Source: Sordariomycetes sp. S80-01Y (taxonomy: Eukaryota > Ascomycota > Sordariomycetes). From it: a stretch of 64,000 nucleotides of DNA. Below the pieces are notes generated by a model. It was not told where the DNA came from. It saw only the letters and a list, made by a program, of their open reading frames with translations, and searched no databases. Position numbers and translations under genes: made by a program. Positions 1 through 12,239 of the stretch are shown piece after piece. Numbering within the stretch: position 1 is the first letter of the stretch; the number at the start of each line of letters is the position of its first letter. The stretch is from the NCBI GenBank assembly GCA_037042185.1, contig JAXQJY010000030.1:930001-994000 (forward strand), written 5' to 3'.

Positions 1-420
1 ACAGACCTCCTAGCTCTTGGCCCGCTGGGCCAATATACTGGTCGGCAAGCACGACATATGGAGTACTGATGGGTCTGAGGTTGAATTTCGTTGGCGAAGA
101 AAAGAACGCTTGAGGTGCTCTGTCTTTTCCAATTAGTAGCAGTAATAAGTAGTAGCAATGTTGGACTGCATTTGATATCGTCGGTGGAATACAGACCTGA
201 CAGGCACAGGCGTTAGGCGAACGCGATAATGTCGTCGTGTACATCTTCGCTTAATGAAGTGCTCGGAGATCTGACACCATAACCTCATTCCATTTTCTGG
301 AGAGCATCAAAGCTATCTATGTTGAGAGGGCTTCTCCCTAATCCATGCGCCACGCCATAAACAGATCCCTGACCAAAGACATCAAACATGACCCAGAAGA
401 ACTTAGCCGAGCGCATCTTC
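1..420. other. Intergenic, left edge
   Basis: No supportable coding region or RNA gene. It lies downstream of the minus-strand RNase H1 gene and probably carries its 3' UTR. The ORFs here overlap RNH1 in other frames. Confidence 0.6.
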
Positions 421-1506
421 TTACACAACAGGCATCATTGCCCCCTTGTTAGCCAACCTATCCGCCGCCTCATTGCCGACGTTTTTCGCATGCGCCGGGA
501 CCTTCGTGAACTCCGTCTCACCACCCTGCTTGCCCCTCTCCCTGATCAACTTAACAATCGCCTCAATCTCGTCCTTATTCAGCACCGGCTGGCCTGCAGA
601 GGTCATCCAGTTCTTCACCTCCCACCCTCTGTACCATTTCGTCACACAGTTGAGGCTGTACTGGGAGTCGACGTGGACATTGACGTTTTGGTCCTTGGGT
701 ACTGACTCAAGGGCGCGTAGGATGGCCATGAGCTCGGCACGGTTGTTGGTCTGCGGATCGCCAGCGAGGCGTGCACCGATGTTACGAGGATCGTTGGGAC
801 CGAAGAAGACACCAAAGCCAGCCCGGGAGCCGGCCTGACCGTTACCGCGGGAGCTGCCATCGGTGTAGATCTTGAGCGCGCCGTTCTCGTCGAACTGCTC
901 CCAGGCTTTTGATTCAGACTTGGTGGTCCCATCTTGCCCCTCGTTGGTGCTTTTTGATACTGAGGGACCCTTTTCGAAGGCCTCAATTCCCTCTTTGGTT
1001 CCATGCTGCCTCAACCATTTTCCGAGTTCCTTGATCGTCTCTTTGCTTCCCCACTGTTTGATGAACTTGACAGCCTCGGCCTCCGTCTTGTATGAGTGCT
1101 GCTTCGCGCCCGCGACACCCACACACCTGTCTGGATCATAATTCCTGAAGATGCCAGTCTCTCGCCCGATCGCAACGGCATAGTACTTGTCAGATACCAT
1201 AGCCTGTCCAGCGACGAAGCCCTTGGCCAACTCTGGCGTCGGCCAGCTCTTGTCTGTACGGATATATCAGCGATCTCATTCAGTCGCAAACGGAAAACTC
1301 GCAGACTTACATTGAGCTCCCGGGAACCCATCAATTTGCCGCTTGCACTCGTCCCAGGTCTCGTAGACGCCCGGCGCCCTCCCAACCTTGACTCCGTACC
1401 ATTTCTGTTTCTTCTCCACCTTTGCCTTCTTGTTCCCAGCGGTGGAAGAAGAGGCAGTTGACCCTCCGCTTGGCAAAGCTGTGACAGCTTTCCGTTTCGG
1501 CGGCAT
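421..1506 (-). CDS. RNH1: Ribonuclease H1
   Basis: Two exons, complement(join(421..1253, 1311..1506)), 342 aa. The 57-nt intron (1310..1254) has a GTAAGT donor and a CAG acceptor, and removing it joins GAQ to YKSWPTPEL. The protein should cleave the RNA strand of RNA:DNA hybrids in the nucleus and possibly mitochondria. Two hybrid-binding (viroplasmin-like) domains occupy roughly residues 37-80 and 88-135, the second beginning YYAVAIGRETGIF. The RNase H domain follows (about 192-336), with the acidic catalytic set visible as D197 in IYTDGSS, E239 in NRAEL, D261 in VDSQY and D330 in GNEAAD. The start MPPKRK was chosen because it is the ATG directly before the conserved region and opens a basic, NLS-like tail. 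All four catalytic residues are present, so it should be active. Confidence 0.95.
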
Positions 1507-2502
1507 GGTGAAGCGGCCTGGGTGCGGAATGTACGGATCGGCGACGCTGAGGAAATCGAAAAGGCCGTGAAGATCTATCACAGACGGTGGGAGCTTTGGC
1601 CTTTTATCCTCGTTTGCACAAGCAGATTCTGCTCTCCGGTTTGTCGCAAAGCTAGCAACTAGCAGGTTCTGGACGCAATGATGTTGATGCACAATCGGAT
1701 TGGACGGGCGCGCGCGGCGGCAGAGGCAACGAGGGAGGAGTCATAGAAATGCCATGTCGTCTTTGTCAATCTGTGAGGCGTTTCGCGTAGGCCCCAACAG
1801 ACTTCTGCGGGCTGAGGGCAGAGGTTGGACGCGATGATGTTCTTTGTTGGTGTCGATCGGCGGCGGTGACGTGCGGACCGGTATTTGGAGTAGGGTCGCC
1901 AGCGAGTGAAGGTGGGGACCACCCCGACAACGGTAACGGTAACCTAGTGCCCAGGCCGACCAAACTCATGATTGTAATGTTTCTATCCAAGTTATGGATT
2001 TGGGCCTGGAAAAAGCATTGATCTTCCTTCTCTCTGAGCTAATTAGCGGTTTGCAAATCTCAACACCAGTCTTGGGTCTAGAATCTCAGGTGTGGTCCCA
2101 TGTTACACTAGCAATGACGTTGGACGGCCTCGCAAAGTTCATTGAGGAAAGTTGAGTTGAGTGCCATACAATATAGTTCATCACTAATTCCACGGCCTTC
2201 TCCATGCCCTTGTGTAGCTATCGTACTTGTACATGTTGACGCGGTCCAAAGGTCCTCCACAAAGCAATCTTGAGGTTTATCTAATCCCTCTCTCTGCCCC
2301 TGCATACGGATGCACCAACCAACAACAATGCTGTGAATATGATACATGTGCCCTGTCTCACCAAATCGGAAGCTCGAATGGCCATAGTAATGTCGCATGG
2401 TAAACGTAGGTTCGCCATGAGCCAAACAATTTCGGACACTGCCACCGCCAAAAAGGGCATAAGGAGCGATCGAGACTCATACACGCCGGGGAGGTGGTAA
2501 TC
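1507..2502. other. Intergenic between RNH1 and TAD3
   Basis: About 1 kb holding the RNH1 promoter side and the TAD3 3' side, both genes being on the minus strand. Several short minus-strand ORFs (for example 2108..2425) show no recognisable domain and no splice continuity, so I call no gene. Confidence 0.5.
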
Positions 2503-3901
2503 CTAAACATGAGTGTTCGGGCTAATAGGAGGCAGGGGCGGGACGCTTTCGCACTCCCACTCCCATGCCAACAGGCTCCAGTTGAGCTCTCGCCTCCAAA
2601 AGAGCCCCAGTCCTCGTCCACCTCCATCGGGTCGATCATCTGCGCTCAAGCCCCCAGTGCAGGGCATGTGCTTCGCAAACACTGCTTTGCCCATGCGTGA
2701 GTGAAGCAAGCCCATCGAACATTCGACGCAAGGCTCGTGGGTGACGTAAATTTCCAGCGCATGGCAGAGATAGCCGTCCTTATTCGGATGTTCCTGTTCA
2801 AAACACGCCTGCTCGAGGGGCAGCAAGGGCTTATCCTGGAAGGCGTCATATTCCAGATTAGGTTCGTTGATGGGGAGTCCAACATCACGACGCTCGTGAC
2901 GCACCAGCTTCTGCGCCACCATGCTCATAGCACGTAGTACAGCATGCGTTAGGGGTAGGCTGGTCCCGCCAATGCCGTTGGGCTCCTGGTGCCAGCGTGC
3001 ATCGGCAGCGACAGCTACCAAAGATGATCCATGGTCGTCTCGTTGAACAACACAGCAGCCTATGGGCTCCCCAATACCAGCAGCTTTCCCTTGCTGGGCA
3101 ACTCGGTAGGCGAGGGCCATCCAAAGAGAGGCAGAGTCCTTAATCTCTTCGTTGCCGCGCGCGACGACGCTAGGATGCGGACCTAGAGGATTGTTCTTCC
3201 GGTAGACCGTCGGCCAGAACTGAGCTGTCCACATGGCCGCCTGAATCTGTGACGTTGGGGCCAACAAAGGAATAGGAATGGTAGCTAGAAAGAGCTCCGG
3301 CTCAATGCCTTCGATTCCGGATAGTGCTTGGACAAGCTCTTCCCGTGTGTATTCTTTGACCTCGCCCACGATGATGTAGATCCAGTTTGACTTGGCTGTG
3401 TGAATTTGACGCCCAGAGGGATCATCGTTCATAAACTGGGTCTTGAGGTGCGCAGGGAGGTCGGAGGGCTTCGCACATCGACGCAGGTGGGTAAGGGTGT
3501 TAGCATTACTCTCGCCGTGGAGGTTGCGCAGTGCCCTGAATAGTGTCAGCTTCTGGGGAGTGAGAGGCCACTTGAGGAACGCAAACTTACTCAAGTACGT
3601 TATTAGCAGACTTGGTGGGCGCTCGAGTGATGAGAGCTTGTACGATAGTGTGATCTTGCCGAACCTCCTGTGTAGTTTTAAGAGGAATCAACACACCCTT
3701 GTTGATGGAACTCGATATGAGACCATCCGTCAGCGGGTTAGGCAAAACGCGACGTCGCAACTTGGGGTCCTTGGGCGGCTCTGGAGGTGCCTCTGGGATG
3801 TTCTCACTCAAAGGTGAGGTAGCTGCCGTATCTTCCTTAGGATGAGTGACGAGGTTGGGATCCTGGTTCTCCTTGCCAGGATGCGCTGTAGGCTGAGCCA
3901 T
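2503..3901 (-). CDS. TAD3: tRNA-specific adenosine-34 deaminase subunit TAD3
   Basis: Two exons, complement(join(2503..3535, 3591..3901)), 447 aa. The 55-nt intron (3590..3536) has a GTAAGT donor and a TTCAG acceptor; the alternative CCCCAG acceptor upstream would give an immediate stop. In the known family, Tad2-Tad3 converts A34 to inosine in the anticodon of several tRNAs, and Tad3 is the structural, catalytically silent subunit. This fits: the cytidine-deaminase fold is present, with zinc ligands H301 (in THAVLRAM) and C373/C376 (in PCVEC), but the catalytic Glu of the HAE motif is Val303. The C-terminus GLFWRRELNW is typical of ADAT3 proteins. Residues 1-50 are proline-rich and probably disordered. 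The start MAQPTAH is the ATG nearest the conserved region; an upstream in-frame ATG at 3973 is possible. Confidence 0.92.
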
Positions 3902-6900
3902 GATGACTGTGGGTGGTCGTTGCAAACGGACGATGCCCGAGTGTCCACGTCGGTGAAAGAAGCCGTGGATCAAGGAGACCGTCGTGAAGATTCCGCACTT
4001 CTATGGTCTTCGAGGCTTTCGGGAGCGAGTGGCTGTCAGATAGATGAATTGACGGCACGGGTCCGAGATCCAAAAGAAGTCGGCCGATATTGGAAGTTGT
4101 AGATAGGGAATATCGAGGTGGCCAGCTGTCGACCTGGCGCGGAAGGTGTCTGAGTACCTGATAGAAGAAGGTAAGCGCGGGCTCGTTGGGTTGTAGGAAG
4201 GTGATGTTGGTCGTCCATGTGACCCTGTCCAGCTTCCCGTTTGGCGGTCGTATTTTCTCACTAACCTCGGATGGTCTTCGTCGGCCTATTGAAAGAAAGA
4301 CGGCTTCATAAACGAATGGTAGTGACGGAAAAAGGTGAAAGAGGTGAGGAGTAATAGGAAGCAGGTGCCGTCTGAAGTCGGTGAGGTCCAGGTGAGAAGC
4401 GGCAAGAACCAGCCCTGCGGCCTAGTTTTCAGGCGAACACGTCAAGTGAATGGGCAACTGCGCGCTAATAACACCTCAACCCTCGCTTGAGTCCTTTCCT
4501 AAAGAACAAAAGCGAGCTGCTAACGCCAGATCCTGGATCAACCCTCGCCCGTGCCCTCGAACCTGTTGAACTGGTGTTGGGGAGGGGGATGTAAGGGCTG
4601 TGAGGAGGCCACACCACTCTAGATTACTCTGAAGTTCAGTAGTCAAGTCTGACAGAAGCCTTGAAGGTCCTGGTACTCGTCTGGCCTGATTTGGCGGACA
4701 CTTTTGTGGTGTGTAATATTTCAACGCCTTTTGCTTGCGGCGCCGTGGATGCACAAGGAGGCAAACATGTAGTTGGGTGTGGCCTTCGCGGGAATCGCCC
4801 AGGCAACTTGGCTGTTTCCAAGTGAAGTCCCTTAGGTTTACTGAATGAGCCTTGGCAGAAATTGTCTCGTTGCGATAAATATCTCGAACTTCTTGATCAC
4901 AGCGGAACAGATGAGTGAACTGGCGTAAGGCAATTGCTACGAAAATGTTTGGCGTTGACAAGTGCGACGTGAGTGGTGTGGCTGAGCACTGTGGCGCTCA
5001 CACGAGCCACAATCGCTGGCCATAGCGGCTTCAACTTGAAGCCTCAACCTCAAAGACCGTCCAGCTAAGGTATGCTAGGTATGCAGCAAGGTGGCTTGGA
5101 GTACTGAGGTCCGATCTGGAGGTGACTGGGAGTGAAAGAGATTCTTGACACCGGAGAAGTTACTCTATGCTACCCGCGGTAAGTTTAGCATCATTGTCTA
5201 CAACAGCGAAGCTTCTTGCCAGGTTTGAGGATGCCCAGCACCAACGTCATACGTATGATGAGCGCTACGGAGTCACCAACGAAACACCGCGGCTTGGACA
5301 TGGATGATGCGGCACACGTGCGTGGGGAGACGCAGTGAGCAGTCTCAGGTCAAACATTAAGGCACCTCCTGCAAACAACGCATCAAGCCCGCATGCTTCA
5401 GGTCTGTTGGAGGTCTCTGCTGAGTACTGCTGGTACCCAACGGAGACGTCGGGTCATATTTGTAGTAAGTAAAGTTATGCAGGCTGCTCGATATTGACGT
5501 CTCGTTGCGACGCTGCCACCCACGCAAGCCGCTTCGCGGATGTGATTGATTAGATCCGGCCTCCCTCAACTACCAATAGGACAGGCAGTGGAGGGCGCCG
5601 TGTCTTGCTGTCGGACCCTGGCGGGGTGCGTGCCTCACATCCGTCGTCACCGTGGGATGCCCCGTCGCTGAGTTGTGGTAGTCTGACGACGCGAGGCTAT
5701 GTTGATGTTTCGCCCTTTTTGTGTCTCCGCATCCATCACGGACAGGGACGTCCATTTATGTCTGTCGGGCTCGCACAGGGCCTAGTTGTGACCAGCAGTG
5801 CACACGAGCCCCTGGATGACCAGTTGCCAGGAGTCTTCGGCGATCAGGATTCCGGCTGGCTGCTTGGCCGTAAGGGCGTAAGGGCGGCAGATGCGGAGAA
5901 GCTCATAGAATACGTAGGTGGTTTGGATGCCATCTCGGCGCGCACAACTGCGCGTCCCCGCCGATATCGGGTTGAGTCAACACGATCTCCAAAAACCCAC
6001 AGGTCAGGATTCTCGGAGGGTTATCTTCCCGCGGGAGGAGCTACAGTCGGCGGCAGCTCGCCCATATCATTTGCTCGAGCAGAGAACTGTTGACTGAGCT
6101 TGCAGCACTTCTTGTCCTCACCGAAGCCTCTTGACGGACAAGAGCAGCCAGAGCCTCATGTTGAGCCCCAACAACCCTAAAACCATGTAGTGGTCAGCCC
6201 GAGAATGCAAAGAGGCGTTCTGCAGCATGCTGAGGCGGTAGCGGTACAATGTCTGGCTGATTGTGTGCACCCGAACTTGTTGCCTATCTTTGCGGATGGG
6301 GTAGAGAATGTCAAAGTTTCCTGTCATCTCGGCGCCACCGGTTGCTCTTCCCTAGAGGATGAGAGGGCAGAGCAAAAAGTTTACTCAACCCAATTTTGTC
6401 ACGGCCTGGAACCCCGCATGAGACGGAGGGGACGGGGCCGGTGTTAGTGGTGGTGGAGATGCTACGGAGGATTCGCGGCGCAATGAGGTTTTTGCCCTTG
6501 GGTGCAATGAGCGTGAGCATCTTGATGGTAAAGTCACACAAGTGATTAGATGGCGATCAACTGTACTCCCAAAACTCATCTGGTGAGCGCTGTTAGTGGT
6601 GCTGGAGCCAGGAGCGAGAACAGGAAGAGGCGCTGGATGTGGCCTCGATGCGAGACCACTTGTTGGCGTGGCAAGGCAATGGCACAGCAGGCTGTATGTA
6701 GCACCAGACCAGATCCATCCCGCGTCGACGAGGAACTCCCCCATGTTGCCTTGATGACGACCGGATGCCCATCATTCCCAAGGGAGAGTTAGACCAGTCC
6801 GGGGCGAGACCTTGGGGTAAGCCGTGTTGTCATTGGCATCCCTGAGAGGACGGCTCGCGCCACACAGGAAGCGAGCGAGTCAATATTATATTAACTCGGC

Positions 6901-7587
6901 CGCTTCGTCCTAGTCCATAAATCTTAGACCCCTCTCGATTCTCGACATTTAACAAGACAATCATGCCATTCATTTGACTGGCAGCACCTCCATTTTCATA
7001 CGGACTTACACACGGCATTCGGCCTCTCGGTCATCTGCTACCGCCCTCAGACGCAGCTCGGCCGGTTCCCGAGCTCTGCACTTGGAGAAGGGCAGACACA
7101 GACTTCCGACTCCGCTAGCAAAGTTTCTGGAAGAACGGACTATTCTCGAAATTTATTCTCAACCTTTCTTTTCTCGCCGTTGACACACCGCGACGTGGTG
7201 CCAACCTTGAGGGGACAGCTGTAGCAAGCTGAGGCGTACAACGTGTAAGAGACGCAGTCCTTTACCTGCTCAGCGTTGCTAAGCCCTGGAAAAGCAAGAC
7301 AGGTAATTGGAAGCGCCGCAAGCGACTGGGAGAAATCCGACATCGCACATTGGGGAAGCGACGTGGAACGGTGACGCTGTGGTGGAGCCGCTGAAGCACC
7401 GCCTTTGGACCCCTGCAGACGCAATTGCAGGGTCTTGGCTTCGGGTCAATCCCCCCCCAATTCCTGCTTTTTGGCTTCCGTTGAGCGCCAAGGGTCTCTG
7501 CGACATAGCACGGTACATGCTGTACTGCGCAACGTTGCGGGAGCTAAAAGTCACCCACTATCGCACATCTGACGAGGCGCATTTCAA
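3902..7587. other. 3.7-kb gene-poor stretch
   Basis: Lies between the divergent TAD3 (-) and PFK-2 (+) genes. ORFs such as 4476..4961 (-), 5605..6093 (+, no early ATG) and 6385..6744 (-) lack known domains, spliceable continuations or convincing composition. The right end, with C-rich tracts near 7449, is likely promoter and 5' leader of the PFK-2 gene. I see no RNA gene or repeat here. Confidence 0.45.
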
Positions 7588-9900
7588 ATGCCTTCCGCAG
7601 TCCCCATCACTTCCCACCACGGTGAGTTCGAGTGCTGCCAGTGCCTTTTCCTTCCCATATCTTCACCACAACCACAAACTATTTCGCACGCCTCTGCAAC
7701 GCGCCCTCCTCGAGACTCGATCTAATACTCTTTCACAGGCCGTCGACAAGCCTCTCAGTCCCGTCTCGCCAAGCTTGTCATGACTGAACGTCTCGGTCAA
7801 CATCCGCCACCACAACCACCGACTCCCTCCTTTCCAGGCGTCCTGCCTCCCTCGACCCTCGAATCTACCCCCGAGCAACACCTTGCGCCTCTTCCTCCTC
7901 CCGCCCAAGATGTGGTGACTTCGCATCCTTCGCACTCGCAGCCTCCAACGGGACGGACTCCGATGCCTCCTGCTATGCGCGCTGTCAGCGCCGCCATGAA
8001 CGACCTCACAGACACGCCTCCAAATGCGCGCAGCGTCAATTCTACCGCGCCAAGTTCTCCCAGAATGTGAGTATCACAGCCTCGCTCGCGTCGGAGTGGA
8101 CGTGTTTCCACGTTGCTTTTGCGCTGCGGCCACCTCATCTCAACATCAGACCAGAACTGACTTAGACACAGTCCTCCTGTGCGACAGAATTCCGGCACGC
8201 AAACGCCCCGTGTCCGCCCTCATGCCACCACTCTCAACATCCCGGGCATGACCCGCTCCAAGGTCTCTCCCGATGGTCGTATCCCCGAGCGCGATGTAGC
8301 TGCCAAACTTGTTATTGTCATGGTCGGGCTGCCCGCACGCGGCAAGTCTTACATCACCAAGAAGCTGCAGCGATATCTGTCCTGGCAGCAGCACGAGTCG
8401 CGCATTTTTAACGTGGGCAACCGAAGACGGATAGCTACGGGCAGAAGGGCGTCGGTGCACCCCAAGTTGCCACCCGAGCCGGCGAGGCTGGACCCCCCCG
8501 TCGAGGCAGCGGCGATTTTGTTGAACGGTGTCCCGCACACGAATGGATCGACGAACTACCTTGATGTGCCGAACTTCAATTTGGACAAAAGCAACAGAGA
8601 TGGCGAGAACGACCCGGGAGCGGCGGAAGAGGAGGAAGATGATCAATCTGCCAAGTTCTTCGATCCGAACAACGAAAAGGCCGCTGCTGTGCGAGAGCAA
8701 GTTGCGATGGAGACCTTGGACGAGTTGATTGACTATCTGCTGGATGGTGGCGGCTCAGTCGGTATCCTAGATGCCACGAACAGCACCATTAAACGCCGCC
8801 AGCACATTGTGGACCACATCAAGCAGCGGGAGCCGAAGTTGGGCATCCTCTTCATCGAGAGTATTTGCCGGGACAAGCACCTCCTTGAGGCCAACATGCG
8901 CCTCAAGCTCTCGGGCCCCGACTACCGTGACAAGGACCCGGTCAAGTCCCTCCGCGATTTCAAAGCTCGTGTCGCGGCCTACGCTAGCGCCTACGAGCCC
9001 CTGGGTGACTATGAAGAGCAGAACGATCTCCAGTACATACAGATGATTGATGTTGGCCGTAAGCTCGTCCAAAATCGGCTCCGGGGCTTCCTCAGCGGCG
9101 GCATCTCCACCTATCTCGGGAGTTTCAACCTATCTCCGCGCCAAATTTGGATCACTCGCCACGGCCAGTCGCTTGACAATGAGCTGGGCAACCTGGGAGG
9201 CAATTCGGCGCTCACGGAGCGCGGCCACTGCTACGGCCAAGCCCTCTACCGCTTCATTACCCACAAGCGCCAAGAGTGGCTCATCGAGCAAAAGGACAAG
9301 ATTGCCCAGGCCTCTTTCCCCCCCGTCCCTGGCGACAACACGCCTCCCTATCCTGAGTCAAACCGTGATCTCGACGAGAAGAACTTTTGCGTTTGGACGT
9401 CGATGCTGAAGCGCAGCGTCGAGACGGCCGAGTACTTTGATGCGGACGATGACTACGACGTCAAGAACTGGGAGATGCTCAACGAGCTGAACGCCGGTCA
9501 ATTCGAGGGCATGACCTATGCTGAGATTGCTAAGAACCATCCCGAAGAATACAAGAAGCGCTCGCAGGACAAGCTTAACTACATCTACCCTGGCGTTGGC
9601 GGCGAAGGTTATCTCCAGGTTATTAGCCGGCTAAGGGATATGGTGCGCGAGATTGAGCGCATCACGGATCACCTCCTCATCATAGGCCACAGGTCTGTCT
9701 GTCGTGTGCTCATGGCTTACTTTATGGACCTCACGAGAGAGGATATCACGGACATGGATGTCCCGCTGGGCATGCTTTACGCCATCGAACCGAAGCCCTA
9801 CGGCATCGAGTTCCATGCTTACCGATACAATGAGGCTGTGGGTTGGTTTGATGAGCTGCCCAACTACAAACCTCAAAAGGCGGCCCGTGGAAGCGTCTGA
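7588..9900 (+). CDS. 6-phosphofructo-2-kinase/fructose-2,6-bisphosphatase
   Basis: Proposed exons 7588..7621, 7739..8066 and 8172..9900 (696 aa). Both introns have GTGAGT donors and CACAG acceptors and keep the frame. If the first intron is not used, the ATG at 7780 gives a 671-aa form. The enzyme makes and removes fructose-2,6-bisphosphate, the activator of glycolytic PFK-1. The N-terminal ~130 residues are Pro/Ser-rich and disordered. The kinase domain starts near 8305 with Walker A GLPARGKSYITKK and carries a fungal acidic insertion of about 75 residues (8430-8680). The phosphatase domain keeps the RHG histidine (RHGQS near 9157), the GQFEGM motif and the second histidine (GHRSVCRV near 9685). 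It therefore looks bifunctional, unlike yeast Pfk26, where the phosphatase histidine is lost. Confidence 0.93.
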
Positions 9901-10494
9901 CCTACTTGCCAGGGCTCACGATGTGAGCGCTCGATACCCCCTACACACCCCTCAATCCTTCGGCTTCCGCTTCTCTACGACATTCTACGACGTTTTATGA
10001 TTGTTTCAACCGTTTCAGGCGCGATTTGATACCAAAGGAAGGGAGAGATGCTTTTTGGTTTTGCCTCGTTTGTTAGATGTCAGCAGTACCACCAAAAAGG
10101 AGTCAACGGTCTGGAATTTGTCAGGTGGGATTCCAGGAATCTGTCTGAGTTTGCTTGTTTGTTTTTGCTTCAGAAGGGAAGTGCTCCCGATGGCATTGGA
10201 AATGGAATAATAGGGTTGCTTTTTCTACTTTTTGGGTCGGTGTTCGGCGCAGTCGTTAGATGGACAGCAGATGTGTGCTCGATGCCACGGACAATGTAAC
10301 ATATTCTGGTTAACAACCTTGCACTTGGATCGCCTGGTACGTCGAGAGACTCTAAGTCTGGTCTCTAAATTGCTTGATTCGCCAATGAATTTATCTAACC
10401 CGGACTCCGAGGTATAGCTAACCCAGACCCTGAACGCCTTGCAATGCAACAGATACATGTCTTACTCTCGGCAAGGAGTGTGCGCGCCCAGAAA
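9901..10494. other. Intergenic, convergent 3' ends
   Basis: Between the convergent PFK-2 (+) and SOF1 (-) genes. Pyrimidine-rich and AT-richer sequence consistent with two 3' UTRs; no gene is supported. Confidence 0.6.
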
Positions 10495-11835
10495 CTACTT
10501 CTCCCGGGCCAAAACCATCTTCTCCCTCTCACTCTTCCTGCGTTCGAACTGTTTCTTACTGTGCCGCCTCTCGTTCTCCTCACGGCGCTTCATGCCCTTG
10601 ACCTCCTGAGTCTTGATCTCGGCCGCCTTCTTCAACACCTGGGGCACGTGCCTATGCCTCTTGATCCTCCTGATCTCGGGCATGTGTTCGTATCGTTTTG
10701 TGAGGGCATCGTTGTACTCCAGCGCCTGTCGTTGCCTCGCGGACTTCACGCCCTCACGGGACGAGGCGTTGGCGCGCCAGATGCGGACGTTGCCGTCGTC
10801 AGAGCCGGTGAGGACGTACTTTGCGTCAGCGGACCAGGTCGTGCTCATGACGCGCTGCATGCGCTTGGTGTGGTAGATGTCCCTGGAGTGGCCACGGTTG
10901 CGCTGCCACAGACGGACGGTGCGATCCCAGGAGCCCGAGACGAGTTCTTCGCCAGTTGGGGAGAACTCTACGTCTGTCACCGCGGCGACATGGTCCTTGA
11001 GGACGTTGAGTGCGCGGTCCATCTTACGCATGTCGAAGAGGTAGATGTTGTGGTCCTCACTAGCCGCAGCGAAATTGAAGGCTTCCATTGGTGACCAGGC
11101 TATTTTGTTGGAGGCAAAGGTCAAAACGGTCTTCGTAACCGGCGTAGAGGTACGGAGGTCGTATATAACGATGCTGCGGTCGTTGGAACATGACCCAAGA
11201 ACCGAGGTTTCGACGTGGTTGAATGCAACATTGGTGATGGTATCCGTGCTCGTCGGCCATTTGAGGACCTCCGGCGCGGCGCTATGACGTTCCAGGTCGT
11301 ATATTGAAATGTGGCTGCTCGCCGCAGCGAAGGCATTCTTGCTTCGATGATGGCTCAGACTTGTGAAAGCCCCCTCCCCAAGCCAACTGCTGATCGGCGC
11401 GCTGCCACTCTTCGTCAAATAGGGATCATACAGCTTGACCGTCCGATCCGCCGCGCAGGTCAACAACTTCTGGTCGCGTGTCCACTCCAAACCCTTGACT
11501 ATGTTCTCATGAGCCTTGGTGTGCCAGATCTCCTCGCTTCGGTCTGCCATATCCCAGACTTTGACGATGCCGTCTCCCGACCCGGACGCGAGTCTTTCCA
11601 GGGAGTTCGGATCCTTGCGGATGGAGTAGACACCATCGACATGGCCGCGGCCGAGTTGACCAACAAAAGGGGCTGCGTGCATGCGTTCGAGCTTGACAGC
11701 GGTGAGGGCGCGTTGGTACTCGCGGGCACGCTCGAAGGGGTGGAGGGCGGAGTCGAGGTTTCGGGGTTGTTTTTGGGTGGCGGTGCCTGGCGGTGCCTGC
11801 TCGGCAACCGAGCGGCTTAATGCTTTGATCTTCAT
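10495..11835 (-). CDS. SOF1: WD40 U3 snoRNP processome protein SOF1
   Basis: Single exon, 446 aa, the family's usual size (DCAF13/Sof1). In the family it is a small-subunit processome component that associates with the U3 snoRNP for 18S rRNA maturation in the nucleolus. The N-terminus MKIKALSRS and the ERAREYQRALTAVKLERM helix precede a seven-bladed WD propeller; clear blades include SGSGDGIVKVWDM, ADRTVKLYDP, GSCSNDRSIVIYDLR, SGSWDRTVRLWQR and TGSDDGNVRIWRA. The C-terminus is a long basic helix with EIRRIKRHRHVPQVLKKA and a KKQFERRKSEREK tail typical of Sof1. It is divergent from RPB3 across a 404-bp shared promoter. Confidence 0.96.
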   Translation of the reverse strand: MKIKALSRSVAEQAPPGTATQKQPRNLDSALHPFERAREYQRALTAVKLERMHAAPFVGQLGRGHVDGVYSIRKDPNSLERLASGSGDGIVKVWDMADRSEEIWHTKAHENIVKGLEWTRDQKLLTCAADRTVKLYDPYLTKSGSAPISSWLGEGAFTSLSHHRSKNAFAAASSHISIYDLERHSAAPEVLKWPTSTDTITNVAFNHVETSVLGSCSNDRSIVIYDLRTSTPVTKTVLTFASNKIAWSPMEAFNFAAASEDHNIYLFDMRKMDRALNVLKDHVAAVTDVEFSPTGEELVSGSWDRTVRLWQRNRGHSRDIYHTKRMQRVMSTTWSADAKYVLTGSDDGNVRIWRANASSREGVKSARQRQALEYNDALTKRYEHMPEIRRIKRHRHVPQVLKKAAEIKTQEVKGMKRREENERRHSKKQFERRKSEREKMVLAREK

Positions 11836-12239
11836 TCTTGTGGTATCCTTCGAGTCTTAAAATCGATGAGGAGGCTGACTTCAGTAGTGGGTGATGGTGG
11901 GTAGAGTTTCGCTACGTCGCAGTTTGGAAAGTTCGAACAGAGAGGTTGGCGGGGATTTTTTTCTGGTTGCGAATTCTTATCGATAAGCACCCATGCAGTT
12001 GTGGGTCCCCATTCATCGATTACCTTAGCGCGGCTTCATTGTGCAGGGCAGCTTGACGGTTGAACCCCATATCCAACTCTCGCAACGCGAAAACTCAGTT
12101 GCTCCACGCCATCATCTCACGCGCAACTACAAACCGACAGCAACTCGTATAGACCTTACGCGCAAACGCTTTTGACAGGGTACAGAGGTCGTGAAGGGGC
12201 GTTTGAGCACTAGAGGGGCGCGCACGCCTCGTCGCAAAG
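11836..12239. promoter_or_regulatory. Shared divergent promoter of SOF1 and RPB3
   Basis: The 404 bp between the two divergent start codons must contain both promoters. Pairing a ribosome-biogenesis gene with an RNA polymerase subunit suggests growth co-regulation (inference). No TATA box is obvious. Confidence 0.6.

Noticed and set aside
5605-6093. A 162-codon ORF in the 4-7.6 kb gap
   Set aside because: No ATG until codon 52 and no recognisable sequence; the region shows no coding periodicity by eye.
9047-9409. Ser/Thr-rich ORFs in the PFK-2/FBPase-2 locus
   Set aside because: Out-of-frame readings of a well-supported gene.
10444-11820. Plus-strand ORFs opposite SOF1
   Set aside because: Antisense shadows; the WD repeats are on the minus strand.
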